Source: Unio delphinus (Eukaryota > Mollusca > Bivalvia > Unionida > Unionidae). From it: a DNA stretch of 64,000 nucleotides. The stretch's first letter is position 1. The number at the start of each line of letters is the position of its first letter. The notes under the pieces were generated by a model that was not told where the DNA came from, ran no database searches, and was given only the letters and a program-made list of their open reading frames with translations. A program made the translations under genes and the position numbers. Location of the stretch: contig JAQISU010000179.1 of NCBI GenBank assembly GCA_029339505.1, positions 11,934,501 through 11,998,500 of the forward strand. The letters are read 5' to 3'. This document shows positions 43,797 to 55,929 of the stretch, piece by piece.

Positions 43797-46700
43797 TTAG
43801 ATATTCCCTATTTTTCCTATGTTTTGTAGAAATTCCAACATATTCTTGTGTGTCATTAAAATGTTGGGATTGGTATTTTGTATAATTTCTGGGTATGTAT
43901 ATGGGGCTTTTATATTCTGTTGCTGTGATCTAAATTTGTCCCTTTCTTTTTTGGTTTTACTACAATTGTTGAAGATATGATGTAGATCTTCCGGGGTATT
44001 GCAATTGTAGCAGTTTATATTATGAGGAAAGGGTCCTATATATTTTCCCATGCTGTTGGCCAGCTTGGTTTTTCCTAAAGTTATCCTATTGATGATTGTC
44101 TGTTCTTTAGGTGAGCCCTTGGGCGGTTTTTTGTGCCTGTTGACTTCCTTAACAGTAGTGTACAACACTCTCCCTTTTGTACTATTGTCCCAATCATGTT
44201 GCCATTTTATATCTATTTGAGTGTTTATTATACTGTAGAGTTCGGTTGTGCTATAGTGCAGTGGCTCGAAATTCGGTTCGTAAAGTTTTTCCTTAGCCAG
44301 TTTGTCGGCCATTTCGTTACCCTTAATTTCGATGTGGGATGGTATCCACATGAACTCTACAATGGTATTTCCGGTATTTAGTTGTTTTAGTTTGGCGTTT
44401 ATTTGATTGAGAAAATCTTCCCTGCATTTGGTGGTGTTTGTTTGAATTGAAGATAGGACGCTAAGCGAGTCACTAATAATTACTGTCTTATTAGGTTTGA
44501 ATTCTTCAATCCATTGTAATGATTTGAGGATGGACCAGAATTCAGCTGTGTAAATAGAGCAGTAGTCTGGGAGGCGTCTGCCTATTTGTATGTTAAACTC
44601 TGGTATGATCATTGCAGCAGCTGTTCTGTATGGGTTAGTAATTTTAGATCCATCCGTATATATTTTGGTATATTGTTGGTATTGAGTATTTATAATATTT
44701 AAGGCTTCTATTTTGAGTGTTTGTTCTTGATTTTGTTTACTGCCTTTTTTTGTGAGAGAGGTGTTGACTTTAGATTGTACGTTGTTCCAAGGTTCGTGTT
44801 CGTACACTACGTTATTTTCTAGAGGGATTAGTTCTACTGGTATTATTGTTTTTAGTAGGTGATATTGTTTTTCCATGGGTAGTTTTTGTTTCAAGCTTTT
44901 CCTGATTGGGATGTTGGTTTTATTTATGGCCAGGAGGGTGGGGTGTGTTGCGGGGTGGGTGGACAGCCGTGCTGCATATTTTAGAAGGAGCTCTTGCCGT
45001 CTCAAGTGTAGGGGTAACTCTCCCGTTAAGACATGCAGCTCGGCTGTCGATGTTGATTTTAGAGCTCCGGTAAATTTTAATAGTGCCGCTCTTTGTATTT
45101 GATCTAATTTTTTAAGTTGTGTTAAGGAGGCCGATGAGTAAACTTGGCATCCATAATCTAGTTTAGATCTTACCAGAGCTCTATATAATTTTAGAGATGT
45201 TTCTTGGTCAGCACCCCAATGTGTGCCTTTAAGGCTTTTTATTAAATTTAGGTCCCGGCTACATCTATTAACTAAGTCCTCTATGTGGTACGCCCATGTG
45301 AGATGTTGGTCATAGTACATACCCAGAAATTTTGCTACTTTAACAAATTTTATTTCCTGATCCTGTATTGTTAATTTAGGATATTTTATGTTTCGTCTGT
45401 ATGGGGTGAACAGTACGGCTACCGTTTTTTGGTGCGATAGTTTGAATCCCCATTGATTAGCCCAGTTTCCAATATTATTAAGGCTGGTTTGAATTTCGGA
45501 GATGTTTTTGTGGTTGGAGGGGTTTCCTGCTCTCCATAGGCCACCATCGTCAGCAAATTGTGACAATTCAACTTTGGTAGTTGCCAAATTTTTATCTAGG
45601 TCATTTATCATTATGTTAAAGAGGGTGGGGCTGAGTACACTTCCTTGTGGAGTTCCGTTTTCAAGGGAGTGTTTCTCAGAGTAAGTTGCCCCTACCCTAG
45701 TTGTAATTGTGCGGTTTGTTAGGAAATCTTGGATAAAGTTAAACATCCGTCCAGTAATGCCGTAGTTATTTAATTTGGCTATAAGGCCTTTGGTCCATAC
45801 TAGATCGAATGCTTTCTCGAGATCGAGAAAAACCGCAATGAGGTTTCTGCTCTGTTTTTGCTGTGAGTTAAATGCTAGTTTGATAGCAGTTTCAAGTCTT
45901 ACAAGTTGATCTGTAGTGGAGCGCTTGTTTCTGAATCCACATTGATTTTCTGAGATGAGGTTATTTTTTGTAAGATGTGACTTGATTCTGTTGTTGATGA
46001 TAGTTTCCATGATTTTACAGATGTTATTGGTTAAAGATATAGGCCTATAAGAGTTTACATCATGGCTGTCTTTATTAGATTTTAAGATGGGTATTACTAT
46101 CGCATGTTTCCATTTTTTTGGTAACTTTCCTGTGTCCCATATGTTATTTAGGAAATTTATTATTATATGAACTATATTTGGTGGTAATTGCTTATATATT
46201 ATATACCCTATTTTATCTTCCCCAGGTGAAGTTTCTTTTTTTGTTTTGAGTGCTTGGTCCCATTCGTATTTAGTTATTTTGTTGTTTAAAGGGGAGTCCT
46301 TTGGTCCCAAGTCTTGGAATTTTTCTGGGTTTGCTCTTTCTTCAATGGCTCTATGTAATTGAAATTATTTTGTATGGTTGCTGCTTTTGCTCATATTAGT
46401 AAAGTGTTGAGCTAATATGTCAGCTTGTTCTTTATCACTGGTTGTATTGCTTAATTTAGGGGTATTGTTGGTATTTTTACCTCTAATCCTTTTAATCTTG
46501 TCCCATACTTGTTTAGAATTTGTTTTGTGGTTGAGTGTACCACAGTAGGCTTGCCAGGTTTGCATTTTTGCTTGTTTGATCAGCTCTTTTAATTTTTGAG
46601 TGAGATTTTTGAATTCCATAAAGTGCGTGGTGAATTTGGATCGCTTAAATTTTTTTAGTGCTTTGTTTTTAGCCTGCTGGGTTGTTTTAATTTCGTCATT

Positions 46701-47647
46701 CCACCAGGGCACAGTAAGTTTTGGTGCCTTATAAGTAGTGGTTGGAATGCTGTTAGATGCTGCTTTATTAATGACATTAATAATGTTTTCATAGTATTGG
46801 TCTATGTCATTTGTTTCTATCTGGGTAGTATCTTCATCATTTAAAATTTGTTTAAATAAGTCCCAGTCTGCTTTTTTATAGTTCCACCTGGGGTTGTTTT
46901 TTTGGACCTGCGACTGCACTGTCATTTGCAGGGTGGTGATAATTAGGAAGTGGTCACTGCCCATGGGGTCAGTTTGATCCACCTCCCACTCCGCCACTTG
47001 TGCTAGTGTTTTTGTGCATAGGGTGAGGTCAATGGCGGACAAGGCACCGTTTATCGGATTCAGTCGTGTTCCGGCGCCATCATTTAATATGGTCAGTGCT
47101 GATGTATTGGCCCAAGCCTCAATCAACCTGCCCCTAGTGTCCGTCATCTTCCCCCCCCCCCCCCCCACCGCTTATTATGTGCATTGAAATCTCCGCATAT
47201 GACAGTGCGCTCACTGGTGATTATGGTATTTAGGGTTAATAATATTTGTTCGTTGCTTAGGGCGTTATTAGTTCCTGGGTCATAAAAATTGATGATTTGT
47301 AAATCAGAGTTTCCAATTTTGATTTTTAGTGATTGTACCTCTACATGTGAGTTAACTATTTCTTTTGCTGTGATAGGTACTAGTTCTATAGATTTTATGG
47401 TGTTTTTTACATAAATGGCTAGTCCTCCCCCCGGTCCCTCTTTGCGTTGTTGGAGGTACCCTTGGGCGTATCCCATTATATTTGGCAATGTTTTGGTTTT
47501 ATTCGTTAGCCTTGTTTCTTGAATGCAGAGGATATCTGGTTTGATTTTGGAGTTAATTAGTTTAAGTTTTAGTTCATTCAAGTTGGTTGATATTCCTCTG
47601 GCATTCCATTGCCATATAGAAACATTACCATTAGTTGTGTTAGCCAT
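43797..47647 (-). pseudogene. Retrotransposon ORF2 (endonuclease, RT, RNase H), two lesions
   Basis: The polyprotein nicks DNA, copies the element RNA and degrades the RNA strand. The endonuclease (APE type) starts with QWNARGI and QETRL and has GDFNAH; its C-terminal SDHFLI is in another frame because of a 16-C run at 47151-47166 (G-run in sense). A single in-frame TAA at 46367-46365 follows, in the linker before RT. The 837-codon remainder (43797-46310) is open. In that piece RT has FLDLEKAFD (161-169), GTPQGS (219-224) and FADD (252-255). RNase H has TDGS (552-555), Glu590, SDS around Asp614 and a PSH...AD motif (658-669). A terminal knuckle uses Cys767, Cys770, His777 and Cys783. The start follows from the overlap with ORF1. 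The homopolymer break may be an assembly error. Confidence 0.92.
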
Positions 47648-49370
47648 TTCTAATGGGGTCATTTACTGCAATTAGGGTCTTAATTTGATCTTTAATTTGT
47701 TTTAGTTTTTTATGTAATCCAGGTTTAATACCAGTTAGGTGCATTACTGTTTCTAGGATTTTGTTGATTTCTACTTCTAATTTATCTTCTAAGTGTGGCT
47801 TATTTGTGGGTTCTATGTTTTTTGCTCTACGGAGTTTATGTTTTTTCCTTGCTGTGCGATAGTCTACCAGGTTACTTTCCATGTAATCTATGATATCTTT
47901 TTCTCTAATTGTGGCCGGACATAGTGGGGATTTCACTGGGTGGGCCCCTTTACATTGAGCGCATTTGGGTTTTAGTCTTACGCATTCTCCCTTATGTGCC
48001 CCTCCACAATTACTGCATTTGTTTGGGAGTTTACATTTAGTGGTATAATGGCCCCAGTGTTTACAATTTGAGCAGAACCTGGGTTTATTTGAGTAAGGTT
48101 CTGTCCTATATTGGGATCTAGTGGTACCAATTTGGATAAGTGGCGGCAATGGGGTTTCTGATTCTATCACTGTGATTGTGCATTTGGGGGCCCTATTACC
48201 TATCCTGTACGTTTTGGAGATGCTATTTCCACCTTCTCTTAATTTTTCGTTCAGCGTGTTTGTGTCCCATTGAGACATTGTCCCTGTTAACTTTATCACT
48301 GCTTTTAATTTAGTGGGTGGCGGTTGTGGGCGGCTGTGAGTGGGTTTGCCTTTTTCTGTGGTATTTCTGTGCGGGGCCGTTATTTTGTACGGTTTGGTTA
48401 CCTGTATTGGTATTCCGGCTAGGGTATTCATTTCTAGATACTTTGCTGTTTGTTGGCTAGTACTACAGTGCAGTATTATATAGTTGGTGTTTGGCCTGAT
48501 AATTTTGCATGAGCCTGTATGTACCCTATTTAAAGCCCCTGCTATGGTATTTGTGGACAGGTTGATTAATTTGCTGGATTTGCTCTTAATATATAGTGTT
48601 AGTTCCGGTCTGTGGAAAGTAGGTTTTGGCCCTATGTTAGCTGTTTTTTCCTGTGTATTTTTGTTGGCATTGCTAACGTTATGGTCTATTTTGTTGTAAT
48701 TTTGTCCCTTTGAGTTGGGGGCTGGGGTTTCCTTTGCCTGGGGTGATACTTTAGATGTTCCTGGTATTGGGCTACTATGGGTTGGTTTGATTGATTTGGC
48801 GGTTTGAGCATATGTAAGTTTTGTGGGGGGGGGGGTGTTTTCAACTGCGTCCGCTTGGCTTTTTGGTTTGTTAATTTGAAACGTTCGGTTTGGGGTGTTT
48901 TCCACCGCGTCCGCTAAGTATAAATTTGGGTCCCCTGTTTTGAAAGTTCGGGAAGGGGTGTTTTCCACCACGTCCGCCGAATATGAGCCTGAATTTCCTA
49001 TCTGTTTGTTAATGGGGGTTAACGATATTGGGGTGGAAATATTAAGTATGGGATGGCCGGGGGCCAATGTGGCGTCCAGATCTTCAGTTAGTAATGTTTC
49101 ATTATGTAGATTAAACTCAATGGGCGATAGCGGATCTAGTTTTGCCGCTTCTTTCATTAGTACTTGTAACTCAGGTGTTGAGTACACTCTAGATTTATTT
49201 ACTTGGCTTTTAGTGTTTGTTCTGCCTGGTGTTTGGAACATTTTCTTTTGTTCGTTGTTTCTACGTGTGGCCTGCCCTTGTCTTATTTTCATAGCCTGTT
49301 TGTTTGTTTTAACAGCTGTTTGGGTGGCGGCCATTTTGCCTTTGTTATGTGCTTCGGGTTGGTCGGCCAT
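47640..49370 (-). CDS. Retrotransposon ORF1, gag-like RNA-binding protein, 576 aa
   Basis: It would bind the element RNA and form the ribonucleoprotein particle. The N-terminal half is Thr/Asn/Pro/Lys-rich and carries three spaced repeats of an A-D-x-V-E-N-T-P motif followed by RTF in two of them. The C-terminal third has zinc knuckles: CSNCKHWGHYTTKC (a canonical CX2CX4HX4C), CSNCGGAHKGEC, and CAQCKGAHPVKSPLC, a set typical of I and Jockey group ORF1 proteins. It is intact from ATG at 49370 to TAA at 47642-47640. Its last codons overlap the ORF2 start in the eight bases ATGGCTAA. No intron signals are needed. Confidence 0.9.
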   Translation of the reverse strand: MADQPEAHNKGKMAATQTAVKTNKQAMKIRQGQATRRNNEQKKMFQTPGRTNTKSQVNKSRVYSTPELQVLMKEAAKLDPLSPIEFNLHNETLLTEDLDATLAPGHPILNISTPISLTPINKQIGNSGSYSADVVENTPSRTFKTGDPNLYLADAVENTPNRTFQINKPKSQADAVENTPPPTKLTYAQTAKSIKPTHSSPIPGTSKVSPQAKETPAPNSKGQNYNKIDHNVSNANKNTQEKTANIGPKPTFHRPELTLYIKSKSSKLINLSTNTIAGALNRVHTGSCKIIRPNTNYIILHCSTSQQTAKYLEMNTLAGIPIQVTKPYKITAPHRNTTEKGKPTHSRPQPPPTKLKAVIKLTGTMSQWDTNTLNEKLREGGNSISKTYRIGNRAPKCTITVIESETPLPPLIQIGTTRSQYRTEPYSNKPRFCSNCKHWGHYTTKCKLPNKCSNCGGAHKGECVRLKPKCAQCKGAHPVKSPLCPATIREKDIIDYMESNLVDYRTARKKHKLRRAKNIEPTNKPHLEDKLEVEINKILETVMHLTGIKPGLHKKLKQIKDQIKTLIAVNDPIRNG

Positions 49371-49740
49371 ATTGAATAAGTTAATTTGTGTATAACCGTG
49401 AGATAGAAGATATTGAGTTTAGCGAGGATAGTGGTAGTCGTGAGAGTTTTAAAAGTTGAAAGTAACTTATTGTTTCAGCACAGAGTATAATATATTGCTA
49501 ATGACTTACAGTTATGATGTCCGGACGGTTTGAGGTGGAGTAGCTGCTGGTTGGCGTAGATGGCTGGTTGTAGCGGTTGGTTAGGTCTCAGGTTTGCAGC
49601 TGGGTCCTGTAGCGCAGATGGGTGGAGTGGCTGGCAAGCGTAGATGGTTGTTTCTCTGCTGGATCCTGATGCGTTGTAGGGTGGTGAATTGCAAGCTTCG
49701 GTAAGGCTGTAGTGGATTCGACTCATCTGTATTCCAACAA

Positions 49741-50060
49741 GCTGTGGGGCCAAAACCTTGATTAAAATGGAGCTTATTAATCAAGAAAAACTCCCCTCCT
49801 TGACTCCAGTGCTTGAGTTAAGGAATAAACGGTTGCTTGTTGGAGATCGTAGTGGTGGTAGTGGTGAAGATCAAATTCGGGAACAGGTGGCTTCGGTCCT
49901 GGGCGGCTCCGACACGTCTGCTCTTCTTGATAGTTCTAGCTGGACTGATGATGCCCCTGTACCTTGGCGCCCGGGGACATATGTACCCCCATGCCCCCCC
50001 CCCCTTAGCTATGCCTCTGTGCTGAACCAATCAGATGACCGAGTTCAAGCACGTGATTAA
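49741..50060. other. Flank of the I-like element with inverted CAGAGGC motif
   Basis: It contains the stem CTTGATTAA/TTAATCAAG (about 49757-49785), a C-run, and the reverse complement of CAGAGGCATAGC at 50008-50019. A 100-codon plus-strand frame here has no recognised domain. Confidence 0.4.
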
Positions 50061-52533
50061 ACACTATGTCAGTTGTTTGAGTCAGTAAGACAGCAGCTGG
50101 GATGCCTGTAGAGATGCATGCTTTTCAGTGTTGATGATGCATTCAACTTAATATTATTTTAAATACTGACTTCGTTTTCATTGTAACGTCAAAGCAACTT
50201 AAATAAGGAGATTTTTTGAAAATTAAGTCACGGCTGGTGTGCCATAATATCATGATTGGTGCTCTTTTTTTTCTTTTTTTTTTTTTACATATTTTCTTAG
50301 ATGCGGAAATTGCACGAAGAACTCTATAACGAAAACAAAAGTGTACCAACGTTACCCAACAAGAAGTTGGATTTCCCAATGCACAATTGTATAGACCACC
50401 CCACCAGTGCTTGTAACCTAATTTATCAAACTACCTCCCATCCGCACAATAACAACAACAGTAAATAAAACAAAGCAACAACAAAAAGTATTTAGTATAT
50501 CTACTACCTATAGATATAAAAACATAAATTTACGTTGCAAGGACAGTTTTACATATTTCCACACCAACAAATGCAATACAATTTTAGATCGATAAAGTGG
50601 ATGCATTCTTTATATCGTATCTCTGCCTCTCCACAATGACTGGAAAACTAAATGAAAAAGTAAAGTTATTTCGTTTATTAACAAAACACATTAGACTTAC
50701 GTATAAAACAACGAGAAACTCATCTCATTTTAACTGAGCTAGTCAAGGGACAAATTGTTTTGAGATGTATTCAGAACAGACGCTCGATTTTTCTTTCACA
50801 TTAATCTGGGGATTTTATAACTTAATTAGTGACTAGCGGACCAGAATATATTTATTGCTTTCGAATTAGACGAACGTTTATACCAAAATAACCTCACTAA
50901 GCTACTAAGGGAGAACATTTAAAAGGAAGATGATTTATGAGTTCGAGGGAATATATTTGTAGTCAGTGGGATTTTGTATTAGCCAAGTTCATATTACGTT
51001 GGTTTGACTCTTTATATGTATTTCACCCTTCAACTGCACGAATGAATTTCAAAACCTGATCCATCAAGTACGCTATATACCCATCATGTACTCTGCAAAC
51101 AAATAAAGTACGCTATATACCTCACACGTATATTTGAACTAATGTTTATACTGCACAACGCACAATGTTATCTTGTGTTAAAAAAGGTGAAAGATATCTT
51201 ACCCGTTATAATGAATCGATTGTACAAAATGTAAATCAATTGGTAACAGATTTTTTTTGTTTTAATGTCCGAAAACATACAAGTCTCAGACAAATGAGGC
51301 GTTGGAATACCTTACAGTTTAAGGTGAGTGCTCTGCAGTTTCATATTTTGCATAGCGTTACAATCAAAAAGAATTTCCCTGGTGTTTCCTCACTGGTTAT
51401 ACTAGCTTTTTATATAAAAAAAACCAAACATTATTTATCTCAGTTATGGTTCAAAGAACCTTCAATTCCCTTTATTTTGGTGTATGATTGAATGATTTAA
51501 TATGGGTTATAGAGTATACAGCTTGGCCTTACTCCCGATGTGCACCAAAAAGAATGCTAGCTCCACTTGGCCATTTTCACTTCCTGAACTTCAGAGGTAA
51601 ATTATTCAACAAAGAGCAGATAACGTATTTTACATTTATATATTCATTCATTGCGTTTATAAAACCTGGTATTTTCTAGTCTGGCAAAATTCCTTTTCCC
51701 TATTATAACAGCTGCAAGAAACAGCCTACTTTAGTTTAATTCAAGCTGATGTTTGGAGCACAAGGGAGCAGTCATTTTAGTTAGCATTGTGCTTAGATCA
51801 TTTACAATTTCCGTAAGTACAATATCCAAATAAATGTCAACCACATTACATCAAAGTAACATTGAAGTATGCCAACATTCTCTCCATTGTGCATATTTCA
51901 AATTCAAACAACTTCGCGTTGCATACGTCACTCTTTCAAAAGTACATAATAACTGATGAGCGCACCCTACACCAGAACATTTTCTCCGAGATTAAGAAAA
52001 CGCAACACAATGAAACAGGTGTGTCTTCATTATACGTATATTACCAGTTGCAATGAATGCTCGCATGCATGTCCATGCTTTATGAAAACTGCATAGGCCC
52101 AGGTATGCCGTCGCATACTACATTGGCAGATATGGGCCTATACAGATTGTTAGGCCTAATTGATATAAAAAAACCGCATAGACAATAATATGGCCAACGC
52201 ATTACAAGAGGTCATATCAAGGTCTACGTAGCTTCGAGCTGAAACTGACTTATAACGATATTTAATGCAAAGCATAACTCTAAATATCGGCTCTCGTAGT
52301 TGTGAAATCTGAATAACTGACAGAAAGCACTTTAAAAAAAAAACATAAGGCTCGAGCTGCTGATTAAATATTGTGTAGTGTATGGAAGTAGCTATGCACT
52401 ATAACCTTATACTACCTGGATCTTTTCAAATCGTGGCATGTGTATTATTCTATACAGATAACTTGTTGCAGTGTGGGTTACTTTTGGGTCAGATTAATTA
52501 AGTACTAATCATTCTATTCTCCCTTTAAAAAAA
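50061..52533. other. Nothing recognised
   Basis: AT-rich; a T-run lies at about 50269-50286. No coding or RNA feature is supported. Confidence 0.45.
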
Positions 52534-52588
52534 ACATTTTTAAATCACGTCTTTGCATTACAATCCATAACCTTGGAATATCATCCCT
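52518..52588. repeat. Diverged outer unit of the tandem repeat left of the DNA transposon
   Basis: Its blocks AAATCACGTCTTTGCAT and AATATCATCCCTTT correspond to the 78-bp units at 59390-59625. The transposon separates them. Confidence 0.65.
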
Positions 52589-52901
52589 TTAAAGGCATAC
52601 AACCTAAGTAAAAACGAATGAAATTATATATTTATTTTTTCAGTTCACGATTACTTAATTAGATGAATAATTACGATTCAGGCTGTTTCTGAGGCCGAAA
52701 TCAGGCTAGTATCGGAAATTTTGTGATAAAAAACGCGATTCTGAATTATTGTCTGCAGACAAAAATTCGCTGTTTGCCACGCCTATATTCATGTAACCTC
52801 TGTGTTGACCTCTCCCGAAGATTAAGAACTTTAGCCATGCGCAAACATGTGTTTACAAAAATAATGGCGTGTTCACAACTAGATCGAAAACCAAAACTTA
52901 G

Positions 52902-53060
52902 ATTCTGAAAGGAGGGGGAAAAAAAGCTCTTTGGGCAAATTATGGCAGCACACGCATATGTATTGGTGACCAGCATGAACGATGGAATAAAAAGAAGTCC
53001 ACTTTGAGCCTGGAAACTAATCCAGAGGTCGCCAAATTCTTGCTGGATACTGGTGTCATG
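52902..53060 (+). pseudogene. Exon-like piece 1 inside the DNA transposon
   Basis: Fifty-three open codons lie between an acceptor-like cttag and a consensus donor gtgagt. The translation contains STRICIGDQHERWNKKKS and NPEVAKFLLDT. This resembles an N-terminal domain seen in many invertebrate transposon-linked proteins, recalled but not checked. It precedes piece 2 in the same orientation. Confidence 0.6.
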
Positions 53061-53506
53061 GTGAGTCTCAATTTTGCAATGAACAGTCAAGTTTTTATAC
53101 CGCTATTTTATATCTGTATTGTTAACTCTTTATCAAAACTCTTAAAATAACATATTTTATATAAACTGGCATTATTCCATTTAGCTTGAAATAAAATGTC
53201 ACAGCCCTGCAACAATATCGCTGAAAACCGCATGTACGTACATCACTGCTGTTATTTTTGAGGCCATCAAAGGGGTATTAATGAACATCATTTTCGCTCG
53301 CAACCATAAGACTTTATTTAGAGGCAAGCAGTCACTTGTTTTTTTGGTTTTTTTTAAATTAAAAAAAATTATATATAATGTAAATGGTGATGGCTGTAAA
53401 TGAAAGTAATGCAATACAGTTAAGTATATATTATGCATATTACTATTTGTAAAGTATATAATAGTATTGTGTCTAATAAAACATTTATTTTCCCTTGCTA
53501 TATTAG

Positions 53507-53655
53507 GTAATGAATTGAATGGCAGTGCAAGGAAAACATCAGAAAAATGTCACAGAAGACATGGCCACAACTTCTACACCTGGGCCAACAATTCATAGGA
53601 TACAAATTCCTGCTGTGTCTGATATAACCACATCATAATCAGATATGGCATCTGT
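53507..53655 (+). pseudogene. Exon-like piece 2 inside the DNA transposon
   Basis: It is bounded by tattag and gtaagt. The frame continuing piece 1 reads GKHQKNVTEDMATTSTPGPT and HRIQIPAVSDITTS, with a TGA near its start and a TAA near its end. This is consistent with a decayed exon. Confidence 0.5.
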
Positions 53656-55429
53656 GTAAGTATTACTACATTTCTTAAAATTTTTTTTATGTATATTTAC
53701 TTGTTTGCAAATATTTTGGTAGATGCACATCTAAGGATTTACCTGGAAATGTATCATTCTATATTAGCTTAATAGTTTGCAGTTGGTAAAGATTGTACAT
53801 TTTGTTAAAATCTGGTTTGCTTTATTTAGAATAATATTTTTGTTGTAAATTGTTTGTTGGCATATGTCTGTTTTTTGTTATTGATACGTTCCTCATCATG
53901 CTGTATGTATTTTAGTTAAAGGGCCTGAAGGGAGAATAGTCTTTGACTAAATTAGTCACCCCTTTAAATAAGTTATTATTATTATTTCTTGAAGCATTAT
54001 CATTCAGGTCTTAATAACCAAGATAAATGATAATTTCTTTTGATACAAAACTAAAGATTCCCAAGTTCAACATTAGTATTTACACATTTCAAAATTTTAT
54101 TTTAAGGGATTCAGTCTTGTCTGAAGTTGATGGAAAAGTCTAAAAGTTTTATCAACCAATTTGAGAAAGTATACTAACAAAAAAATTTGTGATACATACA
54201 TAAAAGGGAATATTTGAGTTAAGTATCCTAAAAAAACAACCATTATGATACATGCATGATATATGTAACTAAACTAAAAGTAATGTATAGTATTGTATTG
54301 GTATTTGTGGATGGTATTTGTGAAACAGAAAGTTGCTCCCACAAAAGCTTTCTTTTCTGTGTATTATCAAAAAAGTAAAAATTGGGTATTTACAATTTAT
54401 CTTAAATATAGTATCAATGCATAATTGAAATAATGAAGATATACTGGTTATCACAGAAAGAAAATAAATACATTATATTATAAATACAAACCACACTGAG
54501 GCCATAGTTATGGTTTGTCCATTTAATACACATGGAGAGGGCAAGGGGGGTTTACCCAAATGCATATGCTTGTGTATGGGGGTGGGTGGTCTACTGATAA
54601 TATACGTACACATATACCTCGATAGTAATTTGTCTAATAAGTAACCTGCTTGACTGGGTTCAGTTGGTGTTTGAGTTTTAGTGGACAATAGACAAACTTT
54701 TTAAAGTTATGCTGCTTATTTCTTTGATGCATCCAGACATTCAACATTGGTGGACTATCTGTTACATTAAATACATATTATTGTTAATCCTTGATCTTTT
54801 CTGTGTGGATTAAATATTGGCTGTTCTACAGAATGGGGAGGGCAATCGCATGTATGCAGATGGTGTGTGTGTAAATAAAAAGTATGCATGTGTACAGGGA
54901 GGGAGGGGTCAAGCTTTGCCCGATTTTTGCACACATGTCCATAGTTGGAATCAGATTTTGTTTCTGGACTTTTTACTTTTTTGCTTGCAATCTAATTCAC
55001 ACCGGTCTGAGCTATACACATACAGGTGAACAATTGCAAAAGTAGGATAAATTGGGGATGAAAGTACAAAGTGGCCAGGAGGAAAATGATGGGTCAGAAG
55101 AAGGAAAAACTCCCACTTTTACCCTTATGCCGAATGATGTTTCTAGCACACCTAGGTGTATATCTAATCAAATCTCTTGGAAACAGATGTATTTCAATAT
55201 ATTCAAAATTAGTCCACAAATGCGCTCCCTACCCCCAGGTGACAAGGAAAAAAAAATAGTATGGGTGGAATGAGTTGATTCTCTGCCTGTATAATGCTAA
55301 TGTACATTGGCATTTTCATCGAAACAGATTAATGGGGATTTATAAATGTTAATAGTTCTCTGCATCTGAATCAATTTATTTATTTAGTCATTTTACTTTG
55401 TTTCAGAAGTACAGCAGAACTGGAGAATT

Positions 55430-55570
55430 TCCAGAAGTTTGATTTTATTGTATGCCTCCAAAAGACATTCATATAAGCCATCAGCTTTCAGAGCTAGGAA
55501 TCTGTTGGCAGCTCTTGATTATAACAATCATATTGACAGATGTGATTTTAAACACAGATGGAACAATAAG
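55430..55570 (+). pseudogene. Exon-like piece 3 inside the DNA transposon
   Basis: After a possible ATG start (MPPK, then a one-base shift) the frame reads SAFRARNLLAALDYNNHIDR and CDFKHRWNNK, ending at a gtaata donor. The RNLLAALDYN core is a recurrent motif of small transposon-encoded proteins in invertebrates and fish (recognition from memory). Piece 4 continues it in phase 0. Confidence 0.6.
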
Positions 55571-55929
55571 GTAATAAACTTTATTCTTTTTAACATACTA
55601 ATTCATCTTTGTTAAAATATTAATGCTTTACCTGAAAGTTGATAAACCATCTGTTTGTGGTACAATTTTATCTTTTACAGAAGACATTTTTTAAAATAAA
55701 TTTCAAAAACCAATTTTGGTTAGAATTAGTCTAATGTAATTAGAAAATTCTGTAAAGAATCTAAACATTTTTAAGATATATGAGTAAGATACAGATTTGC
55801 TATTTTGACATTTTCATCTGTAGCAAAATGATTTGTTACATGTAATTGTATGCAGTTTTTATTTGGACTTTTGAGAATTAAAAAATATAAAATGACATTG
55901 TCAGTGAAATGTTTGCATTTTCTTGTCAG

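Larger units (their letters stand above)
42400..49740 (-). mobile_element. I-like (Nimb/I group) non-LTR retrotransposon, nearly full length
   Basis: The element is read right to left: 5' leader (about 49740-49371), ORF1 gag-like, ORF2 with endonuclease, reverse transcriptase and RNase H, then a long structured 3' UTR (43796 to about 42400). RNase H downstream of RT in a two-ORF non-LTR element is diagnostic of the I group. Base composition (T/G-rich on the plus strand) is uniform across it and differs from the AT-rich flanks. Exact ends are not defined: no clear tail or target-site duplication was found. With only two lesions in ORF2, the copy looks young. Confidence 0.85.

Noticed and set aside
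48895..49395. 166-codon plus-strand frame
   Set aside because: It is antisense to retrotransposon ORF1.
49758..50060. 100-codon plus-strand frame with a Pro-rich end
   Set aside because: It lies over a poly(C) run and element-flank motifs; no known domain.
52746..53090. 114-codon minus-strand frame
   Set aside because: It is the antisense of exon-like piece 1, which has the better protein-like translation and splice sites.
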